DNA of 38,601 nt from an uncultured Clostridium sp. (GTDB lineage: Bacteria > Bacillota_I > Bacilli_A > Acholeplasmatales > Anaeroplasmataceae). This document shows positions 30,510 through 38,601 of the stretch, piece by piece (position 1 is the first letter of the stretch; every line of letters begins with the position of its first letter). The DNA lies in contig CAMNGZ010000003.1 in the NCBI GenBank assembly GCA_946538835.1, positions 1 to 38,601 on the forward strand, written 5' to 3'. A model generated the notes under the pieces. It was not told the DNA's origin. It saw only the letters and a program-made list of their open reading frames with translations, and did not search any database. The position numbers and the translations under genes were made by a program.

Positions 30510-33083
30510 ATGGGAAAATTATTTAATTCAATAAAAAAAGAATATGAAGAAGTAAAAACTTATAGTTTATATGAACAAGGGAATTTTATGGCTGCAAAAA
30601 CATTCCCTAGAGCTTATAAAGATTTTGAAAATGCTAAAAGAATAAATGTTTTGCTTGGAGAAATTAATGGTAATTGCGAAACATATTTTGGTTCACGTGA
30701 AAATTTTGATAAATTCCTAAAGGATAATAGAAATTTATTTTTAGACACTCCTTTAAGACTTACTTATATTTCTAAATTTGATCATGTAACACGTAATTTA
30801 GAGGACTATGAAAAAATATTAAATGCTGTAGAAAACGCAGTTGGAGAAGAAAATACTAATAAAATATTAGAGGCTACACAAGAAAAATTATTAAATCCTG
30901 GTACAAATGCTGATTATGTACTAAAGCCATACATTGAAAACATTAAAAAGGATGCAGATACTTTATTTCAAGAAGAAAACGCAGAATTTATTAAAGGTAT
31001 AAAGGAATCATTAGATTATATTGGAGAGGATTTAATTGCAAAAAAGTCAGAAGGCCCATGGAATGATTTAATTGAAGATGTAAGTGTAGGACGTACTTAC
31101 GCCGCTAAGCAAGGATTAAAAGATTTTGCAACAGAATACGGCTATGATTTTGAAAAAATTAACAAAGCCGTTGATAATGGTTATAAGTCAATAGAAATAT
31201 TACCAATTGACAAGGAAACAGTTGAATATACTAAACAATTTGCTTTTAATGATACTATGAAAATTACGCCTGAGTTTAAAAAACAAATTTTAGAGTTAGA
31301 CAAATTTGTAACAGAAATTGGTATTCCTAGTCACTTTAATTCTGGAGAAGAGAAAACAAAGCATTATAGTTTATATGACTACAATAAAGTAAGTGGAGAA
31401 ATAACTACTTTAATTGGAGACTATAATAAAGAAAATATTTCTAATGAAGAAAAGAAAGAATTAATTACAAAGCTAGTTGCTAAGCAAAAAGAACTTGCTG
31501 TAGTTGAAGAAAAATATGAACAAGTATTTGATAAAATAAGAAATACGTTTGATCTTGATAAGACAAGTATAAATGGTAATCTTTATACAGGTAGACTTCA
31601 TTCATATAACCCAAATGATATTGGTACATTTTTACCAGATCTTCCACCTAAGTGGGATGGTGCAAATAGTGCAGAACCTGTAGTATTAAGTGGATTCTGC
31701 CAATTAAAAGGAGCTGCATTAAAAGCTGGTGTTAGTCTTGAAGAATATATTGATAATCCTGTTAAGATTTTCTTAAAGGATGCAAATAAAAAGGCTGATG
31801 AAATATCTAATAAAATATATTTAGATAGAGGAGAAAATAATTCATTAGGTAAAAGAATTGCCCATACTGTTGTTATGGACGAAGATCCATATAAGGAAAT
31901 GGGATTATTAGAATATGATAATAGATCAATAGAATTCTTAACTAATCTTGAACCAATGAATAAAGATACATTAGCAAAAACAATCGGAACTAATGCGGGA
32001 ATCCAATATTATAAATTATTTAATCGTTCAACAGAAAAAATGCTTATCACAAATGGAGAGCCTTCATATAATTCAATTAAAAATATGTTTGCATATGGTG
32101 ATAAGGTCGATAAACTTTATGAATTAAGTGAAAATTATTGTGATAAAGATATTAACATCGGTGCAAAAATAGATTACAAGAATGTTGTCACTGTTGAAAA
32201 TAAAAACTTTAATCCTAATAATGAAGCAAATAGAATGATGGAGACATTAAAGGATTATTATGCTGAACGTGAGTTTATGTTTGACCATCCAACGCAATTT
32301 TGTGATACTGCATTAACTGAAAAATTACTACCTTGTGCTATGATTATTGGTTCTAAGAAATATTATGATGATTTTATTAGTTTAAATAAAAAAGATATCT
32401 TTAGTTTAGATGATAAAGCTAGAAAGAATGTCTTATCATTTATGAAAGATCCGGTTAAAGCGTTCGTATCAAAATATAAAAATACACTTCATTTAACTAA
32501 GCAAGAGATAAGAGAATTAAAAGATACTTATAAAGAAGAAAATGATAGAATTAATGCCCCTAAATTTGAAAAATTCAATCAATTATTTGCCCAAAACAAT
32601 AGGAAAGAAAACGGATATAATGTTGGAAAGAATATCTCAAGAATAATTGGTGATAATAAAGGTGGATGGGGTGAATGGCTAGGTAGAACTACATCTAAGG
32701 AATATAAAGCTTTAGTAAGTAGTGTAGAAGCATTTAATAATCCACAATCTAGAACATTCGGAGATCGTGGTAATTTAAGATATTTTGCTGAAAAATATGT
32801 TGATCACAAATTACCATTAGGCGCAAAGTTTGAAGATCTTAAGCCTATTGAAAAAAAGCGTGTTGAATTCTGTCTTTCCATAATTGAAACATGCAAGGCT
32901 ATGGATAGAGAAGAATTAGAAGCTAACAAAGATATTGTTAAAGATAACAATATTATTGATGATAAAGATTTTAAAGACAAACTAGAAAAAGATGTTAATT
33001 ATTTGAACAAATCTAATGTTAATGAAAATGTCATTGATACATCAAATAAGAACAATATTATTGATAAAGAAATAGAACCATAA
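30510..33083 (+). CDS. Putative T4SS effector, family B paralogue 3 (KGG module)
   Basis: MGKLFNSIKKEYEEVKT; INGNLYTGR...PPKWDGANSAEPVVLSGFCQLKGAAL; KGGWGEWLGRTTSKEYKALVSSVEAFNNP; tail DFKDKLEKDVNYLNKSNVNE. Confidence 0.6.
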   Translation: MGKLFNSIKKEYEEVKTYSLYEQGNFMAAKTFPRAYKDFENAKRINVLLGEINGNCETYFGSRENFDKFLKDNRNLFLDTPLRLTYISKFDHVTRNLEDYEKILNAVENAVGEENTNKILEATQEKLLNPGTNADYVLKPYIENIKKDADTLFQEENAEFIKGIKESLDYIGEDLIAKKSEGPWNDLIEDVSVGRTYAAKQGLKDFATEYGYDFEKINKAVDNGYKSIEILPIDKETVEYTKQFAFNDTMKITPEFKKQILELDKFVTEIGIPSHFNSGEEKTKHYSLYDYNKVSGEITTLIGDYNKENISNEEKKELITKLVAKQKELAVVEEKYEQVFDKIRNTFDLDKTSINGNLYTGRLHSYNPNDIGTFLPDLPPKWDGANSAEPVVLSGFCQLKGAALKAGVSLEEYIDNPVKIFLKDANKKADEISNKIYLDRGENNSLGKRIAHTVVMDEDPYKEMGLLEYDNRSIEFLTNLEPMNKDTLAKTIGTNAGIQYYKLFNRSTEKMLITNGEPSYNSIKNMFAYGDKVDKLYELSENYCDKDINIGAKIDYKNVVTVENKNFNPNNEANRMMETLKDYYAEREFMFDHPTQFCDTALTEKLLPCAMIIGSKKYYDDFISLNKKDIFSLDDKARKNVLSFMKDPVKAFVSKYKNTLHLTKQEIRELKDTYKEENDRINAPKFEKFNQLFAQNNRKENGYNVGKNISRIIGDNKGGWGEWLGRTTSKEYKALVSSVEAFNNPQSRTFGDRGNLRYFAEKYVDHKLPLGAKFEDLKPIEKKRVEFCLSIIETCKAMDREELEANKDIVKDNNIIDDKDFKDKLEKDVNYLNKSNVNENVIDTSNKNNIIDKEIEP

Positions 33084-33100
33084 TAATCTGGAGGTTTCTT

Positions 33101-35650
33101 ATGCAATTTGATTATATTAAAAATGTCATGAAATTTATTCAAGAAGATGCAGGTCTTAAACAAAATGAAAATAGTCCTGAATGGAATGATTATCTTGAAA
33201 AACTAGGTCGATTAATAGATGCTTTTGAAGAGTATTATACTCCTGATGAAAATAATAACTATAAAAATCTAGATGATGGTGGTAAAGAAAGAATTGAGGA
33301 ATTGTTTAAAGATGCAATCAAATCTGGAAATGAATTTTTAGATAAGCCATTTGATTTAGATGATATGGTAAATGATAAAGTCAGAAAAGGTTTAATTCAA
33401 AATATTAATAAAGAATTCTTATCTGAAGCATTAGTTGAATTTCAAAACGCTGAAGTAAATAGTGATAAGAGCTTAAAGTACATGATGGACAATTTTAGAA
33501 ATAAAATTGTTCCTGTGACTGGAGAAAAATTTAATGAACTTTCTGGCGCTTTAAGTACAAGAACCAATCTAACAATTGAAATTGATAATCAAAATGTTGA
33601 AGGTGTATTTACTCAAACAAAGAATTTTGACATTGATAAAGAACGTAGTAAGATATTTGATGATTTAACATTCAGATATCCTAAGTTTAAAGTATATTTT
33701 GATGAACTAAGAAAGCATGATGATTTATCTATGTTTACATTAGCTAAGGGAAGTGATGTTGTAACTAATGGGAGAGTTAATTTTACATATTTAAATGACA
33801 TATTTCTAGGCAGCGATATTCCTGAAGATAAATATCAGCAATTTTTAGATGATGAAGAATTTGTTTATGCAAACGCTGAATTGGCTAGAAGAGTTGATAG
33901 TTATACAACTAATTATGTTATTAATGTCACTAATTTAGGTCTTAAAAAAGGTGATAACATTGACAGACGAAATAGTGCAATGAGTGGAGTTGCGCATATC
34001 CTTAATAAAGATGATTTATTAGCTAAATCAAGATCTGTTATTATTGAAACAACTAAGGACGGCCATAGACAATTCTTAGAAGGTACATTTATGGAAATGG
34101 CTAAAGGAAAAGATGTTGGCAATCTAGAAGCAGTAGATAAACTTAGAGAAACAAAACCAGAAGATTTAGATACTGTAGAGGCTAAAAAATCTTTAGCAAA
34201 CCTTCAAGTAATAGACTATATTTGTGGTAATATTGATAGACATGCTGCTAATATGTTCTATCAATTTGACCCGGTTACTAATAAACTCATTGGTATACAA
34301 GGTATTGATAATGATTCATCATTTTTAAGAGGTGATGATAATATTAGAGAAAATGTTAATAATTTAACAGCCCTTAATTTTATGAAAGTTATTGATGAAG
34401 AAATGGCTTTACAAGTTCTAGCACTTGATAAAGATGTATTAAAAGCTACGCTACTTGGATATGGATTGAGTAAAGAAGAAATTGATTCTGCTTGGAATAG
34501 AACTAACAAATTACAAGAAGCTATTAAACGTGGAATTAGATTTGAAAGCGAAAAGAAAATTAATCAATCGATTAATGAAAAAGAGCCTTATATAACAATT
34601 ATGGCTAAAAATGATTGGGAGAAGGTTTCTTTAAATGAATTAGGAAAAGATGTAAATAATGTTTTCAATTTAGTTACTTCAGTTTTTAATATTGTAAAGA
34701 GAGAAGCTTTGGTTAATCCTAAATTAGAACCTCTAAAGAATGAAAAAGTAGCAGCATTTAACTCTAAGCTAAAACAAGGTGATTCTTTTTATCAGGAAGC
34801 TAGAGCGGCTAAACCTTTGTTTGGTACATCAACAAGATATCAAAATGTATTACATTCATTATTTGAATATCAAGAAGCCAAAGATGAAGAAGCTAAAATG
34901 CAAGCTCTTGATGAAATGGAAAAATATGTTGACATTTATAAAGCCGAAAAAAGACGTGATGGTGTGCTTGATGAACATGGCAATCTTTTAACTAATTTGA
35001 GTGGTAAAGATTTAGCAAGGGTAAATTTAGTTGATAGAGTCGATAACTTTGTTAAAACTATAAAAATTATGAAAAAAGAAAGAGATGAAGCTGTAGCAAA
35101 TTATCAAAATGACATTAAAAAGGTAGACGAGATTAATGCTACATATCGTCTTGGTAAATATAAAAATTATGCTAAATGTTACAGAGATGATGAGGGTAAG
35201 ATTTTAGTTGATAGAGAAATTCTTAATCGTGACGAGACTGTTAATAGAGATATGGTTTTATTAACTGAAAAAATGTTAAAAGCTAGTAATTTAGCAGATA
35301 CTAGTAATGATATTCAAATCAGGGAAGCTAAGCAAACAGAATATGATAATCTAAAAACTTATAGAACAGAAACAGTTAACAATCTAAAATCTCAACTTAC
35401 TGTTGAATATAATTATGGTAGAATTCCAAAAGAATATTATGATTTTAGAATGAATTTGTTAGATAATAATATCTTTGGTGAAACTGCAATAAGTGATTTT
35501 GCAGCTGCAGATCCTAATTCACCTGTATTTGCTAATACATTTGAAGCCAAACTAAAAAAAGATGTAGATGACGATTTTATCGATAATGATATTGAAAATA
35601 TTGAAGACCAATTCGCTAAAGAAAACGAATTGAATAATGAAGAAAAATAA
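33101..35650 (+). CDS. Putative T4SS effector with PI4K/HipA-like kinase catalytic signature
   Basis: IDRRNSAMSGVAHILNKDDLLAKSRSVIIE...FLEGTFMEMAKG...LQVIDYICGNIDRHAANMFYQFDPVTNKLIGIQGIDND; tail FEAKLKKDVDDDFIDNDIE; no signal peptide. Confidence 0.65.
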   Translation: MQFDYIKNVMKFIQEDAGLKQNENSPEWNDYLEKLGRLIDAFEEYYTPDENNNYKNLDDGGKERIEELFKDAIKSGNEFLDKPFDLDDMVNDKVRKGLIQNINKEFLSEALVEFQNAEVNSDKSLKYMMDNFRNKIVPVTGEKFNELSGALSTRTNLTIEIDNQNVEGVFTQTKNFDIDKERSKIFDDLTFRYPKFKVYFDELRKHDDLSMFTLAKGSDVVTNGRVNFTYLNDIFLGSDIPEDKYQQFLDDEEFVYANAELARRVDSYTTNYVINVTNLGLKKGDNIDRRNSAMSGVAHILNKDDLLAKSRSVIIETTKDGHRQFLEGTFMEMAKGKDVGNLEAVDKLRETKPEDLDTVEAKKSLANLQVIDYICGNIDRHAANMFYQFDPVTNKLIGIQGIDNDSSFLRGDDNIRENVNNLTALNFMKVIDEEMALQVLALDKDVLKATLLGYGLSKEEIDSAWNRTNKLQEAIKRGIRFESEKKINQSINEKEPYITIMAKNDWEKVSLNELGKDVNNVFNLVTSVFNIVKREALVNPKLEPLKNEKVAAFNSKLKQGDSFYQEARAAKPLFGTSTRYQNVLHSLFEYQEAKDEEAKMQALDEMEKYVDIYKAEKRRDGVLDEHGNLLTNLSGKDLARVNLVDRVDNFVKTIKIMKKERDEAVANYQNDIKKVDEINATYRLGKYKNYAKCYRDDEGKILVDREILNRDETVNRDMVLLTEKMLKASNLADTSNDIQIREAKQTEYDNLKTYRTETVNNLKSQLTVEYNYGRIPKEYYDFRMNLLDNNIFGETAISDFAAADPNSPVFANTFEAKLKKDVDDDFIDNDIENIEDQFAKENELNNEEK

Positions 35651-35677
35651 ATTATCAAATAATTTTGTATAAATTTT

Positions 35678-35718
35678 AAATAAGTGAGAATTACAAAAAA
35701 TTTTCACTTATTTTTTTG
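35678..35718 (+). terminator. Rho-independent terminator
   Basis: AAATAAGTGA ... TCACTTATTT followed by TTTT. Confidence 0.82.
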
Positions 35719-35729
35719 TTAGCCTTATC

Positions 35730-35763
35730 TGTTGCAGGTTTGTGGCATCTACTATGTTATTAT
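35730..35763 (+). promoter_or_regulatory. SARP-type direct-repeat promoter, copy 6 (TGTTGCAGGTTTGTGGCA-N7-TGT-TATTAT)
   Basis: GTTGCA 35731-35736, GTGGCA 35742-35747; TG 35755-35756; TATTAT 35758-35763. Confidence 0.85.
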
Positions 35764-35828
35764 AATTTTGTAAAATGAATAATTCTTAAAAATGATTTTC
35801 ATTTTAATAAAGAAAGGTGGAATATTAT

Positions 35829-36869
35829 ATGCCAAACAAAACAACTGAAAGTACTGTATTTTGCTCAATTGCTAATTTTTCGCATAATATAGACAATTAT
35901 AAAAATATTAATGATAAAATTGATTACGCTACAAATTATTTATTATCATTTAAAGATAGTGAAGATGCAACTTTAGCTGAGGTAATTAATATCGCGAGAA
36001 TGAAAGTTTTAGATGCTATTGAACAATATAAAGTATTAGAAAAAAAGTCTGAGCAAATAAAAAAAGCTATTAATGCTTTTCCTGATGATGATTTGAAAGA
36101 GATTGATTTGAAAGAATATGGTCAAATTAAAGATAATCCTAAATTAGATTATTTTTTATCAGACCCATGCTCATATTTGAGAATTGTCTCTTCAAAAAAA
36201 ATAGAAGAAATGGAAAATGAAGATTTATTATTTCAAAAAGATGTAAATAATCTAGAAAATTATAAAACATTAAATAAACGATTCGACAAACTAAATGTTA
36301 ATGTTGATAAAAAAGAATTAAATCATTTACATATTAATGCAAGACTAAAAGAAAAATTCGGTGGTTTAAAACAATTAAATAAAGCTGTCAATAAAACTAA
36401 AATGACATTCTTCCAAAAGATATTTAGAAGTATTTCACCAGAAGGTGAAAATTTGTTGAATTCATATAAAGAATTTAATAACCCTAATAGTAAGTTATAT
36501 GGTAACAAAGAAAATTTAGAAGAGGCAGCAAATAGTTATTTAAAACATATTTTTCCAAAATGGGAACCTGGTTATCCACTTCCTGATAATAGTAGAATCA
36601 ATTCCTTAAGTGGAACTCAAAAAGATAGAGTACTTCTTTGTAATGGTATATTAGAATCTATTAGAAAAGAAAAACAAATAGAAGATATATACGATGATGC
36701 TACAAACATTAATTCTGTGATTGATCCTAGTTCAGTATTTGAAAATAAGACAGTTGTTAAACATCATATTATTGATTTAGATAAAGATCTAGATGAGTCT
36801 TTGTATAACAAAGAAGAACTTGAAGAAAATAATAATGAGATTAAGGTTAATAATGATTTGCAAATGTAG
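35829..36869 (+). CDS. Putative T4SS effector, short, with diverged KGG module
   Basis: KMTFFQKIFRSISPEGENLLNSYKEFNNPNSKLYGNKENLEEAANSYLKHIFP; acidic/Asn-rich tail. ORF track starts at GTG 35817, inside the AAAGGTGG RBS; ATG 35829 (MPNK...) is the better start. Confidence 0.55.
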   Translation: MPNKTTESTVFCSIANFSHNIDNYKNINDKIDYATNYLLSFKDSEDATLAEVINIARMKVLDAIEQYKVLEKKSEQIKKAINAFPDDDLKEIDLKEYGQIKDNPKLDYFLSDPCSYLRIVSSKKIEEMENEDLLFQKDVNNLENYKTLNKRFDKLNVNVDKKELNHLHINARLKEKFGGLKQLNKAVNKTKMTFFQKIFRSISPEGENLLNSYKEFNNPNSKLYGNKENLEEAANSYLKHIFPKWEPGYPLPDNSRINSLSGTQKDRVLLCNGILESIRKEKQIEDIYDDATNINSVIDPSSVFENKTVVKHHIIDLDKDLDESLYNKEELEENNNEIKVNNDLQM

Positions 36870-36922
36870 AATAAATTTTAATTTAACCTTGGTTTAGTTA
36901 AATATATTTTGGAGGCTATATT

Positions 36923-38404
36923 ATGCCAAATGAAAAAATTGTATTAAAAGAAGAGGAAAAGAAACAAATTATAGAAAAGCATAAGGCTTTAGTTGATCAA
37001 TTTAATAATTATTTACCAGATGAATTAAAAATCAAATATGACACTAATCTTGCTGATAAGCTAAATGATGAAAAAGAAGTTAAATATTATAAGACTTTAG
37101 AAAAAATCAAAACTCATTTAACAAGGCAAAGAGAAATTTTTGATGAATTAAAAGCAAAAAAGCCTATTGATCCTGATAAAAATGTGCTACCACGATCTAT
37201 TTGGTATGGGTTCAAAACTGAAAATACACCTGAGGCAAAAGAATATAATAGGAAGTTATATAATGAATATTTAGAAAAGCCTGAAAAAGTATTTTATCAA
37301 AGATATAAGAAAGTTTTGGAATTTGATCCCCAAAAATTACTAGATTGTTTAGATGATAAACAAAAATTAGCAGATTTTTATTTAGAAAATCAAGCTATAA
37401 TTGAAGATGCATTCGTATTTGCTGCATCTATGGGCGCTCCTGAAAATAAGTTGAACCCTGAATTAAAATCTGCATATAGTGGAATGGTTAAAATGGTTGA
37501 GACTTTATCTTATCCTGCTGGCTATACAAAAGCTAATATTCAATCTGATAGCATCGCTATGCCTGATTTGTCTGTTGAACAAATTGCTTTATTAATTAAT
37601 GCAAATCCTAATTTTATGAAAGAGGAAAGCCCATTTAGAGGTGCGTTCAATCAGAAACTTGATTCTTCTGCAAAAGACAAGATTAAAGAATCATACGATA
37701 CAGTAAAGAAGCATGGTTATAAGCTTGGTAAAGGATTTTATGTTAGATACCAAGCATTATCTCATGATGAAAAAGCAAATAAAGATACAGAAATTTCACT
37801 TGATGATGGAATTAATAAATTAAAAAATAATCCAGATTTATGTGTAAGAGAAAGACAACCTGAAGAAGTTAAAAATATTTTGCTAATAAATGATGCCTAT
37901 GAAAAAGAATATTCCCGTGTATGGCAAAAGCATTTATCAGCAAATTACAATAAAGAACCATTTGATTTTGAAAGAATTAAAAATGCTAATAAAGGTGGTT
38001 TTTTTGAAAGGATGTTTAATACTACTTCACCTGAATATAAGAGATTTATAAAAGCTTTAGAGGATTATAATGATCCTAAATCAAAGAATTTCTTAAATAA
38101 GGATGATTTAAAAGATAAAGCTTCAGCATATTTCGATTATAAGACGAGTGATGGTGTTTCATTTTCAAAATTAAATGAAACAGAAAGAAATAGATTAGCA
38201 TTAGCAGCGGCAGTAGTGAGAACTATTACTGAGATGGATAAAGAAAAAGAAAAAGTAGACGCTGAGATTTTTGGTAATTTAGAACCTAGTGAGATTGAGA
38301 AAAAACCATTATTGGATAAAGATGTTGTTGAAGATAATTTTATTGATAATAATATCGAACAAGATAATAATGTAATAAAAAAAGAAAACGAATTAAATTT
38401 ATAA
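36923..38404 (+). CDS. Putative T4SS effector, family A (homologous to 2267..3790); KGG module
   Basis: MPNEKIVLKEEEKKQIIEKHKALVDQFNNYLP; KGGFFERMFNTTSPEYKRFIKALEDYNDPKSKNFLNKDDLKDKASAYFDYK; tail LLDKDVVEDNFIDNNIEQDNNVIKKENELNL; RBS GGAGG. Confidence 0.6.
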   Translation: MPNEKIVLKEEEKKQIIEKHKALVDQFNNYLPDELKIKYDTNLADKLNDEKEVKYYKTLEKIKTHLTRQREIFDELKAKKPIDPDKNVLPRSIWYGFKTENTPEAKEYNRKLYNEYLEKPEKVFYQRYKKVLEFDPQKLLDCLDDKQKLADFYLENQAIIEDAFVFAASMGAPENKLNPELKSAYSGMVKMVETLSYPAGYTKANIQSDSIAMPDLSVEQIALLINANPNFMKEESPFRGAFNQKLDSSAKDKIKESYDTVKKHGYKLGKGFYVRYQALSHDEKANKDTEISLDDGINKLKNNPDLCVRERQPEEVKNILLINDAYEKEYSRVWQKHLSANYNKEPFDFERIKNANKGGFFERMFNTTSPEYKRFIKALEDYNDPKSKNFLNKDDLKDKASAYFDYKTSDGVSFSKLNETERNRLALAAAVVRTITEMDKEKEKVDAEIFGNLEPSEIEKKPLLDKDVVEDNFIDNNIEQDNNVIKKENELNL

Positions 38405-38413
38405 TACTTAAAG

Positions 38414-38463
38414 CTCCTTTCTATTTTGACTTTTATATATCATTATAGTAAAGGAGTTTTTTT
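38414..38463 (+). terminator. Probable terminator with a long loop
   Basis: CTCCTTT (38414-38420) ... AAAGGAG (38450-38456) followed by TTTTTTT. Confidence 0.6.
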
Positions 38464-38553
38464 ACTATTAAAATATACTAGGTATAATTTGGTATATATT
38501 AGCTTTGTATTGGAATGCTTGAATTTAATTAAATAATTAAGACTCTTTTATAT

Positions 38554-38582
38554 TTGTTAAAATTAGCAATTTAAGATATAAT
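38554..38582 (+). promoter_or_regulatory. Probable sigma-A promoter of a gene beyond the window (TTGTTA, 17 nt, TATAAT)
   Basis: TTGTTA 38554-38559, TATAAT 38577-38582; lacks the direct-repeat element; RBS-like AAGAAGGT at the window end. Confidence 0.5.
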
Positions 38583-38601
38583 ACATGTACCGAAAGAAGG
38601 T

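Noticed and set aside
6002-34509. Many short minus-strand ORFs (60-98 aa) in the ORF track, e.g. 6002..6190, 11278..11541, 19306..19602, 34261..34509, and 35437..35658 extending just past a gene end
   Set aside because: They lie wholly or almost wholly antisense to clearly coding long + strand ORFs, show no recognisable domains, and look like shadow ORFs in AT-rich coding DNA
1-38601. CRISPR array, tRNA/rRNA genes, IS elements or transposases
   Set aside because: No short regularly spaced repeats, no recognisable RNA-gene sequence and no transposase or integrase motifs were seen
1-38601. Recoded TGA=Trp Mollicute genetic code
   Set aside because: TGA serves as a stop (e.g. the kinase gene ending at 1415) and Trp is encoded by TGG in long intact ORFs

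Overview
A 38.6 kb AT-rich window, standard genetic code, with every credible gene on the + strand. It most resembles a low-GC Firmicute or Mollicute-related bacterium (inference). In order it encodes: (1) a LytS-type sensor kinase plus a response regulator with a SARP/OmpR-like C-terminal DNA-binding region; (2) a secreted, TM-anchored beta-helix/repeat surface protein; (3) an operon for a minimal single-membrane type IV secretion apparatus: MBG-like repeat lipoprotein, VirD4/TraG coupling ATPase, 2547-aa TM-anchored surface protein, VirB2/TrbC-like pilin, small lipoprotein, VirB6/TrbL-like membrane protein, VirB4 ATPase; (4) seven large proteins without signal peptides (one upstream, six downstream), including three tandem paralogues, a pair of homologues at opposite ends of the locus, and one protein with a PI4K/HipA-like kinase catalytic signature. 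Six of the seven share a C-terminal 'KGG...SxEYKAL...NP' module, and most share a short acidic/Asn-rich C-terminal tail that is also on the kinase-like protein. No relaxase, integrase or transposase is visible. Six transcription units start with the same 34-bp element: TGTTGCAGGTTTGTKGCR (11-bp-period direct repeat), 7 nt, then TGN-TANNNT. The spacing is identical in all six, as expected for a SARP-activated regulon. Working model (inference): a two-component-controlled, T4SS-derived secretion system with a dedicated effector cassette and adhesins, not an ordinary conjugative element.
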